NCBI GenBank assembly: GCA_033439295.1 | Contig: JAVTLE010000005.1 | Span: 1,476,501 to 1,540,500 of the forward strand | Source: Deuterostichococcus epilithicus | Taxonomy: Eukaryota > Chlorophyta > Trebouxiophyceae > Prasiolales > Stichococcaceae | Direction: 5' to 3' | DNA length: 64,000 bases | Shown here: positions 57,014 through 64,000 of the stretch, one piece after another | How the letters are laid out: each line of letters begins with the position of its first letter | Numbering within the stretch: the first letter of the stretch is position 1 | Program-made: the position numbers and the translations under genes | The notes under the pieces: generated by a model | Told to the model about the DNA's origin: nothing | What the model saw: only the letters and a program-made list of their open reading frames with translations | The model's database searches: none

Positions 57014-59203
57014 TCAATAGGGGGCACAAGAGGCGCACTCGTCCTGGTCCCAGCCGGCGGCCGCGGCCGGCGGGTGCTGCGCCTGCCGCACAATCCTGGC
57101 AATGTCCTCTGCCGTCTGCAACAGCACAGGAAAATGAAATAAGCCCTGCATGACACCCAATGTGAGAGCCGACCACGTGTGGGACAACAGGCCACAGTAG
57201 GGCCAGCACGCCTGCAGGCGACCAACGGCAACACGAGAGCGTTGCTGGCGGCAGCAGCTGCCAGCAGACGAGCAAGAACAGGGGTTTGTGGCAGCTGTGG
57301 GGGGGGTTGCACAAACCTGGAGGCCGGGCGCTGGCGGGGGGAGGTTGTCGTTCATCTCCTTGACCCCCGGCGGCAGGTCCTTGAGGTACCAGGGGTGGCG
57401 CTGGATGTCCTCCACGGTGTAACGGCTGGCAGGGTCCGGCACCAAGATGCACTTGAGCAGGTCCTTGCACTCGCGGGACACACGTACGTGCGGCGGGAAC
57501 TCGTACTCCACCCTCAGGATCCTCTGCACGGAGGGGGACATGAACGGTTTGGTGTTTTGCAGCGGGATGCATTGAGTGTGCCGCCATCTGCGCGTTGCCG
57601 GGGGGACAGCAGCGCTGGCACCATCCTGACCACCTGATGCCTGCCCTACGAGTGCACCTGTCTTGGCGGGAAGGTGGCGCACCTGGATCATCTTTTGCAG
57701 CTTTTGGTTGTCGTGCTTATCCTCTGGCCGCTCAAAAGGGTACGCGCCCACCAGCATGACGTACAGCATCACGCCACACGACCAGATGTCGGCGATCTGG
57801 GGCATGGAAGGGGGACAGCAACATCAGTGTCTGAGCTGCATTGGTGCGGCGTCGCAAGCCAGTCTATAAGGCCGAGTGAAAAGATGACCCGGCGGTTGCT
57901 GTTGCGCCAGATGCATGATGAAGCGCCTTTGCCATCAAGAAAATTAACGGAGGAATGCCGAGCAATGCGCTGCGGCTTCACCTTGCCATCGTATGTCTGC
58001 CCCTTCGTGGTCATGATGACCTCGGGCGCGAGGTACGCCGGCGTGCCCACCCTCGACCCCGGAGCAGACTGGAACTTCTCGTGCTGCAGCGGCGGCAGCG
58101 CAAGGCGTCAGCACTCTGCGTGACGCACCAGCCAACACGTGCAAAACAAAACATCTCGACAGGTACAGGGCATGCGCCGCCGGGCGCCGGACCCACCTTC
58201 GAGTACCCAAAGTCGCAGATTTTGACCAGCGGACGCGGGCTGCCGTCAAGAAGGGTGTTTTCGAGCTTGATGTCCCGGTTGGCCACCCCCTGCATGCATT
58301 GCACAGGCAGGGTTCACACCGGGAGCATACTTGTTGCACACAGAGCGTGCTCGTGGATGCTTAACAGATATGCTGCCTGTCCAGATGGACACAGGGTGGT
58401 CAATGGAGAGAACAGAGAAGTGTACCATCTTGTGGACATAATCAACGCCCACTATAAGCTGCTGGAAGAACCACCGCGCCTCGCTCTCCTTGAGGCCACC
58501 CTTTCGCACCACGTGCTCAAACATGTCGCCGCCCGACGCAAACTCCATGGCAATGGCCAGGTACTGGGGCGTTAAGAACGCCTGAGGAGACGAACGTCGG
58601 CAGGTCAGCAGTGCAGAAGGGTTGCTACAGGGTCTAGCCTCATACTCTACAGCATTCCGTCGCTTGATGCTGCAGAGGTCAGCAGGATTGCTTACCTCCT
58701 TGAACTGCACGATGTGGGGGTGCATAAGCGTTCTGTGGTTCTGGATCTCCCGCTCCACGTACTTGGTGACCTGTGCCGCAACAGGAGACCTCTTTGGACA
58801 GGCTGGGGCTGGCTTGTGGCAATTGCGGCTTGCATGACTTGCTTCCGACAAGACCCACGAGTGTGGGTGCTGGCCGCTGGCTGCAGTGCAGATGACCTTA
58901 CCTTGTCACCCCGCTCGATGAACTTGATGGCCACCTGCTGCCCGGTGGTCTTATCCATCGCCAGCTCCACAAAGCCAAAGGTGCCGCTGTTCAGGTCCCG
59001 GACTGCAGCGGGTCATCACGATCCGTGAGTTGGCAGAGACGAGTTGCCGATGTGGGTATATCACAGCATGCACAACGGCAGCAGCAGCAGCAGCAGCAGC
59101 AGCATGGTAGCATGTGCGCAGGCACTGAAGTCTCACTTTTCCTGTACTTCGGGTGGGAGTCCCCCCCAAGCACATCGGTTGTAGAATTTGCTTTGGTCGT
59201 CAT
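57014..59203 (-). CDS. SnRK2-type Ser/Thr protein kinase, copy B
   Basis: Paralogue of the neighbouring kinase. Exon 1 (59203-59137) is [22 protein letters not shown], splicing in phase to [20 protein letters not shown] (Gly loop) and [13 protein letters not shown]. Then [80 protein letters not shown] (again NRD for HRD), [100 protein letters not shown] and [15 protein letters not shown]. The tail is [20 protein letters not shown], ending DECASCAPY at 57014. VAIK Lys, DFG and APE are intact. An in-frame upstream Met exists at 59338, but the 59203 start matches the usual length. It is about 1.4 kb from copy A in the same orientation. Confidence 0.92.
59078..59104. repeat. CAG microsatellite in the first intron of SnRK2 copy B
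   Basis: About nine consecutive CAG/GCA units, non-coding because they lie between exon 1 and exon 2 of the kinase. Confidence 0.75.
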
Positions 59204-59813
59204 GCCGTCACTGCCGGGCCTTGGCTCCACGATCGGAGTGGCGCCTCTGTGTGGACGCCCGATATTGCCCCCAATCCTTGCTGCAGGGCAAGGCCACGCC
59301 CGACCCTCGGGCAGCTGAGAGCCGTCCCACCCAGACAACCTACTCTTTGGCAGGCACTAGTCACTCCGGGCTATGACACAGACCCGCTGCCACCAGCTCT
59401 CAAGAGCTCACGGAGGTGTGTGAGGTGCGTGACTGATGCCAGAGCTTAAGTCGGCTGACGGATCGGGGTGGCCCCAGTGGCTGCGGGTCACGGCTGGGCA
59501 ACGGCTCTGTGGGTCTGTTGACTGCCGTCCTGAAGCTCGCAGCTGTGACGCAGGTCATTAGTAGCAGGCTGGTCGTGACATTTCTGGAGGGGACTCGCAG
59601 AGAGGGCGGTGGAGCTGGGGGGAACGTGATGTGCAGTTGTAAGTAAACCCTAAGCTCATAGGGTTTTAGATTACTGGGACCCAAACAGTAGTCTGCCCCC
59701 GCAGTTGCTGACAGGGGGGCGCTTCAAGCGACTTCAAAATCGTCGATGATGGTCGATTGAGGTCGAACAGCGATTGCGGAGCCTGCAAAGCCAATAAGAG
59801 GCAGTAAGGCACA
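59204..59813. promoter_or_regulatory. Divergent upstream region, SnRK2 copy B / GET2-like, with a telo-box
   Basis: 610 bp between opposed starts. It contains the exact plant telo-box AAACCCTAA at 59645-59653, followed within 15 bp by AGGGTTTTAG on the same strand, giving a small inverted telomere-like pair. No ORF with domain content. Confidence 0.45.
59645..59653 (+). promoter_or_regulatory. Telo-box (AAACCCTAA) upstream of GET2-like gene
   Basis: Exact nonamer 161 bp before the GET2-like ATG. In plants it is common upstream of translation and cell-cycle genes; a role here is inferred. Confidence 0.45.
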
Positions 59814-61237
59814 ATGAGCGACAGCAGGGCAGAGGCGCGCCGCCGCAAGATCTTGGAAAAGGGGCAGGATCGACTGAAGCATATCACTTTTGGGTTGGGC
59901 AGCGGCCCCAGCGGCGTGTCGCGCTCCCTCGACTTTGGTGGCGGAGATCTCAATCGGAAGTCAAGTCAGGACCTCACGCCCGCAGCGTCAGGTGGGGCCA
60001 TGTCCGATTGGCGAAAGTTTTTGAAATCTCATCTCCGAAACACAGACTCGGTTGGAAGCTATATTTTCACAACACCCACGCTTAAATTCGCACAGAATAC
60101 GTACGCTTCAAGCACCTACGTACAACTACTTTGTGTATCACAGGGCTGGAGCCCACGGGAAGCGGCGACGGCGGCGGCAGCGAGGGCGCTGCGCTGCGCT
60201 CAAAGTCCTGGCTGGCAGTGCAGGACTCGCCCAGCAACAGCGAGATGTCGTCGCCCAGCAGGTCCGCCTCTGGCCTCTCGCCGGGCAGGTCTCCGAGCGG
60301 CCACAGCCCGCTGGCGCCCGCGCACTCCGCCGCGCTGCTGCCGGTGTCCTCGCCCGCGACGGCGTATGCCTCAGACGACGAGCTCGTCAGCAGCCCGCAG
60401 GGCAGCCCGGTGGTCAGTCGCTCCGAACTCAAATCCGGTGCCAGCAGCGACACACGCATCGACACGGCCGACGCCGCCTCTCCGGGCACCTGGTCGGCGG
60501 CGTCACCACCGCAGCTGCCGACGACGCCCAAGCAGAATGGCATGTCGCCCGCAAGGGCGCCGCACGTGCCCGTCTTATCCGCCGCCTCCCCAGTGCAGCA
60601 GGCGCGCGGAGGCAAGTGGGCTGCCTACGACGCCCCCACAGCTGAGGGGGCTTTGTCGCAGCCGGAGCCCGCAGTCAAGCCAGCGACGAAGAAGCCGCGA
60701 CGGCCTGCCGACCGTGCCGCGGTCTTCGCCCACGCGCTGGCTGCCACCTCTGCGCTGCGCGCGGTGCTGGCCGTGGTGTTCGCGGTGGCCTGCTCTTTTG
60801 GGGCGCCGCAGCTGCTGGCGGCGGCCTGGCAGCGCTCCGCCGGGGCGGCTCCTCCTATTTTGGCCCAGGCGCAGCGGCTGCCGCCGATGGCGGCACTTGC
60901 CGCCCTGGAGCTCGGCGTCATGGCACTGGCCTATGCGGTGGCGGACCCGCGGCAGGCGTCGGCGATGCAGCCGCAGGCGAGCGGAGCCCTAGCAGGCCTC
61001 GCCGGCCACGCCGTTGCTGCGGCGGTGCCCCGGCTGCATGGAGCTGTCAGCTTCCTGCTGCCGCTGTACCAGCAGCTGTGGGCGGATGTTGCTGTATACA
61101 TCTTTGCGCTGGTGCTCCTGCACACCTTTGCGGCGCCAGAGTACCACGGTAACTGGCACCACCTGCGCAGCCTGGCGGCGCTCTACAGCCAGGTGCCGCC
61201 AGCATGGAGGGCGGCCGCTGGCCGCTGGACCCTCTGA
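59814..61237 (+). CDS. GET2/CAML-like tail-anchored-protein insertion receptor subunit
   Basis: Two exons (59814-59991 and 60144-61237) join in phase to a 423-residue protein. The N-terminus MSDSRAEARRRKILEKGQDR then LKHITFG is a basic 'RRRKIL' motif like the one by which GET2/CAML family receptors bind the GET3 ATPase at the ER. A long Ser/Pro-rich disordered linker follows (about residues 65-290). Hydrophobic segments are ALRAVLAVVFAVACSFGAPQ, MAALAALELGVMALAYAVA and LWADVAVYIFALVLLHTFAA, i.e. about three membrane spans, also GET2-like. It ends AAAGRWTL with TGA at 61235-61237. Assignment rests on architecture plus the N-terminal motif. It could be another membrane protein with a similar basic head. 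Confidence 0.55.
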
Positions 61238-61572
61238 GGGCATTGCGGGGCATGCAAATGTTTATTTGCACAGCGGGAGCGAATGGATTGAATTTGAACT
61301 CCAATTTGAACTTGTAGGTGCATCGTTTTCGCGAACAAACGATCGATATGGTCGTCGATTAAGCTCCGTGATTTGGAGGACGGAATTCGTGAATTCGTGA
61401 TTGGGGGACACTCTGTGACTTTCTTTGTGGCGCGGTCCTCGGCGCTGCTGGTTTTTTCAGCTGTTGCGCGCTCTTGCAGGGTTGTCATCAATTCGGCCTT
61501 TGTCAAAATGGAAGCCCAGACAAATGCGGGCCAAAGAATGCATTGACCAACCTGGTCCTCGCTCACAAGTGC
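61238..61572. other. Convergent 3' gap, GET2-like / fibrillin
   Basis: 335 bp between two stop codons, AT-richer than the flanks. 3' UTR content only. Confidence 0.45.
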
Positions 61573-63102
61573 TCACCGCTGTCCGCCTTTCCAGCACACA
61601 GTCGCGATTGCACCTGTAAGAAGGCCTGTCAAAACCGCGAATATCCTCGAGACGAGCGAGCTGCCCTGCGCCAGCTGCCAGGTCCCAGCCAACAGCAGCG
61701 CCAAGCTGACTCCAAGGATGGCCCAGCCTCTGACGGTCGTCTTTTGCAATCCGATCCTGTCCATACCTGCACAATTGGCGGCTGCATGAGTCATGACCCG
61801 GCTGAGTCCGTGGAAATGCCGGCGAACCACGAACAAAGCCATGCACAAGGAAGTCGTCGAGCAATAAATGCAGTCCCGGCCAGGCACCTGCATTGTCGGC
61901 ATAGCCGCCTCGCACAAAGACGAAGCGCGAGCCGCGGCTGCCGCGGCCCAGCCGCAGCCGCTGGTCTAGATATGTTGTGGTCAGCTGCACGGCGCTTTCC
62001 GGCCCGATGGCAAGGTTGATGTTGCTGCCGAGGCCCATCGTTGGCGGCTGGAACGAGACCTTGCGCATGCAGGGTGCAAGGCTTAAGTACGTGGTGAACC
62101 AGGAACACAAATTACATAGGCACGACAATGGAGCAGCTGCATGACATCGTGTGACGACCACAGCAGGCCGTATCCAGGATGCGTCTTGCTACAGCGCATT
62201 GCGGCATCGCCAGCACCGCCGTCAGCTGCAACTCAGACTTGGAACAGACACGGGCAGCACCTTGACGGTGTCGGCGGCGTCGCCGACGGCCTCAAAGCCG
62301 CCGCGGAGGCCCACATGGCCGCTGAGCAGGCCCAGCAGCCTGAAACCCAGCTTGTTTGTGACGACGTCGGGCTCCAGGACGCTCTGGCACAGCTGCGTGG
62401 TGCGGAACAGCTGCCGCCCGATGCGGCCCCTGAACCTGCCGCCCGCCGCTGCGATGCGTCGCGCACCGGGTTGTGACGCAGCACACAAGCCCTGGAAACG
62501 TCTGCGCAGGCAGACGACAGGCAAGCACAGCAGCGCAGTCGCCAACAACTCTGCGAAAGCCGACTCTCACGTTGGCCGTCCTGTCTCGGCGCCTTGCGCG
62601 TGGACACGTAGGCGACCTGGTAGTTGCCGAAAATGAGCGGGTTCTCCAGCGGCTTCTCGCTGCCGGGCGGGCGGCTCTCCTCAACGTCCTCTATCAGCGC
62701 GTCCAGGCGCTCCTTCTCATCCTCGTCCAGCAGCTCTCCAGGGGCTGCGATTCGTTGGTGGCAGTGCACTCAACCGCAGCGTATGAGACCCAGTTCACCC
62801 AGCGTGGTGAACCCAGCCGGGTGGACAGTGCTCATGCAGGTGCTGGTGCGTTAGGCAGAGCGGGCTTGTGGGAGACGATGTCGGATCGCACCGAGGTCTT
62901 TGCAGAGCTCGTAGAGCTGATCCACGGACGACAGCTGTGGGGACGCTGCCGCACTGTCCGCCGCCCGCTGAGCGCGTCGTGCTGCCGCTGAGCGCCACCA
63001 CAGCATCTGCTGCCGTGCTGGAGCGAACGCGAAGGTGTGCCTCCAACCGCAAAATCTGAGATGCTGTGCTGGCAAGACCCGCGGCCCGGCACCCGAAAGC
63101 AT
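61573..63102 (-). CDS. Plastid-lipid-associated protein (PAP/fibrillin) with C-terminal membrane segment
   Basis: Fibrillin-family lipid-binding protein of plastoglobules/thylakoids. The start at 63102 gives MLSGAGPRVLPAQHLRFCGW and an Arg/Ala/Ser-rich transit-peptide-like lead, then SSVDQLYELCKDL. Later exons give LLDEDEKERLDALIEDVEES, SEKPLENPLIFGNYQVAYVS, AAGGRFRGRIGRQLFRTTQL, CQSVLEPDVVTNKLGFRLLG, LRGGFEAVGDAADTVKVLFE, PPTMGLGSNINLAIGPESAV, QLTTTYLDQRLRLGRGSRGS and RFVFVRGGYADNAG, matching the PAP domain and its TTYLDxxxRxGRGSRGS end. The last exon joins in phase at a split Gly codon: MDRIGLQKTTVRGW, then a hydrophobic stretch (AILGVSLALLLAGTW and a second span IFAVLTGLLTGAIATVCW) and the stop after KGGQR at 61573. 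The membrane tail is unusual for fibrillins. Confidence 0.85.
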
Positions 63103-63526
63103 CAGAGGCAGTGCCCCAGCAGGCGATGATGCGGTGACGCCGCAGGTGTGGGTGACTTCTTGTGCCTGATTACTGCCGCCGGCTCGTAACGCTAGAATGC
63201 CGAGATATTGGATGGTGGGATCCGTGCGAGGGGTCTTCTTTCAGTTCTGGTGACACTGTAGCAGCCATCACTGCACGGTCGCTCCTCCGAATGGAAGGAC
63301 AGATGGCTCCGACACCAGCACCTCATTGCAGACTTGCTTTGCACCATTGCACATTTGGGCACATCGCTACAGTCGTGCACTGTTTGTTGTGGAACAGTAC
63401 TCCTGTTGAAGCATTTGCAAGTGACAGGACCAAGGAAGGAAGGACCTGACACACCCATCATCAGTGTACTCTACTGTGCACTCTACTGTCTAAACTTGCT
63501 GCCTGTCACATCAGCGTCCGGGCAGT
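63103..63526. promoter_or_regulatory. Divergent upstream region, fibrillin / F-box gene
   Basis: 424 bp between opposed starts. Short repeats of CTCTACTGT near 63469-63490. A shared promoter is inferred by position. Confidence 0.35.
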
Positions 63527-64000
63527 ATGAGATCCTCAAGCAGCAGCCACCGGGGCTTGGCCGGCACAGAGGCGCAAAGAGGCACAAAGCGGGGCGCGCC
63601 TGGCGTCAACAGCAAAGCCGTAAACAGCGGCGCAGAGCAGCCATCGGCGAAGAAGGCGAAGAAGCGGCGGGGGCGGTCCTCGGCGACGAATATCTCCGCG
63701 CTGAATGAGGACGTCCTCTTGCTCATCATGCAGCACCTGGAATTGCAGCGCTTCACGGCAGCTCTGGGTGCGCTCGCCACAAATGCCTGCGCTGTCGCCA
63801 TGGCTGCGGTTGACCAGTCTGTCAGCAGACACGTGCAGAAGCCGAGCACGAGAGGGGCACAGCAGACAGTAGACTTTTTATTGCCCCGCAGTATGCCGGA
63901 AGTGGCGGGACCTGGCGAGGGACGCTTCGTTCACGCACCGCGTCAGCGGCTCGATCAACGACGCTATTCAGTCCGCGCGCGCCGGTGACACACTGATCAT
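63527..64000 (+). CDS. F-box protein with start of a right-handed beta-helix region (FBXO11-like), truncated by window end
   Basis: Exon 1 (63527-63767) starts MRSSSSSHRGLAGTEAQRGT, has a nuclear-localisation-like cluster (AKKAKKRRGR), then an F-box: ISALNEDVLLLIMQHLELQR-FTAAL. The donor is at 63768; exon 2 begins at 63892 and restores the F-box in phase as VCRKWRDLARDASFTHRV. This is followed by SGSINDAIQSARAGDTLI, which resembles the first strand of parallel beta-helix/CASH repeats (AIxxAxxGDTIxI). F-box proteins are substrate receptors of SCF ubiquitin ligases, and FBXO11-type members carry such a beta-helix. The rest of the gene lies beyond base 64000, so the beta-helix call is provisional. 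Confidence 0.75.

Noticed and set aside
56988-57035. tRNA D-arm/box A-like sequence (TAGCTCAGCGGTTGG) near the SnRK2 B stop codon
   Set aside because: No box B (GGTTCGA) or acceptor stem follows at the right distance, and the segment overlaps the kinase C-terminus.
60052-60645. Long alternative plus-strand frame over the GET2-like linker
   Set aside because: It is the out-of-frame shadow of a GC-rich exon. The two-exon frame gives an in-phase join and membrane segments.

Overview
The window looks like nuclear DNA of a GC-rich green alga. A trebouxiophyte (Chlorella/Coccomyxa-like) is my best guess, but this is inference. The evidence is: every recognisable gene is eukaryotic and split by many short introns (mostly about 80-300 nt) with GT/AG ends; several proteins are plant-type or plastid-targeted (a PSRP-7/EF-Ts polyprotein, a plastid-lipid-associated/fibrillin protein, tandem SnRK2 kinases, a plant-type GT14 glycosyltransferase, a PHT4-type anion transporter); and plant-type telo-box/telomere-like motifs occur. 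I see no rRNA, credible tRNA, CRISPR array or complete transposon. One ambiguous base (n) lies at 10049.

Layout, left to right: a 5'-truncated PHT4/SLC17-type transporter (+, 1-3296); a UBZ4 zinc-finger protein with an unidentified conserved C-terminal part (-, 3510-7391); TANGO2 (+, 7836-9182); an unrecognised multi-exon gene with a Gly/His minisatellite (-, 9783-12243); SUZ12, a PRC2 subunit (-, 12646-16065); IMP4, a U3 snoRNP protein (-, 16712-18818); STE24, a CAAX protease (+, 19444-22268); APH-1 of gamma-secretase (-, 22349-23581); a dynamin-family protein with stalk, PH, GED and Pro-rich tail but no visible GTPase domain (+, 24071-29796); a small unknown protein (-, about 30404-31114); a GT14/DUF266 glycosyltransferase (+, 31519-35098); a Gln-rich unknown protein (-, 35407-36665); signal peptidase subunit SPC25/SPCS2 (+, 37211-38382); a 2-hydroxyacid dehydrogenase (-, 38633-40270); an LYR-motif protein (-, 40313-40670); the proteasome alpha-type-3 subunit (-, 41122-42990); the plastid PSRP-7/EF-Ts polyprotein (+, 43404-51810); two tandem SnRK2 kinases (-, 52662-55596 and 57014-59203); a GET2/CAML-like receptor (+, 59814-61237); a fibrillin with a C-terminal membrane segment (-, 61573-63102); and the 5' part of an F-box/beta-helix protein (+, 63527 to the window end).

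The genes are mostly housekeeping functions and do not form one pathway. Many are arranged head to head with 400-620 bp shared upstream regions (IMP4/STE24, APH-1/dynamin-like, PSMA3/PETs, SnRK2/GET2-like, fibrillin/F-box), which probably hold bidirectional promoters. Convergent pairs often end within 80-350 bp of each other. Exon chains were assembled by eye from reading frames, GT/AG sites and phase, so terminal exons are the least certain part. The most unusual items are the dynamin-like gene without a G domain, the repeat-filled and intron-duplicated linker of the EF-Ts polyprotein, the UBZ4 protein, and the tandem SnRK2 pair with an altered HRD motif.
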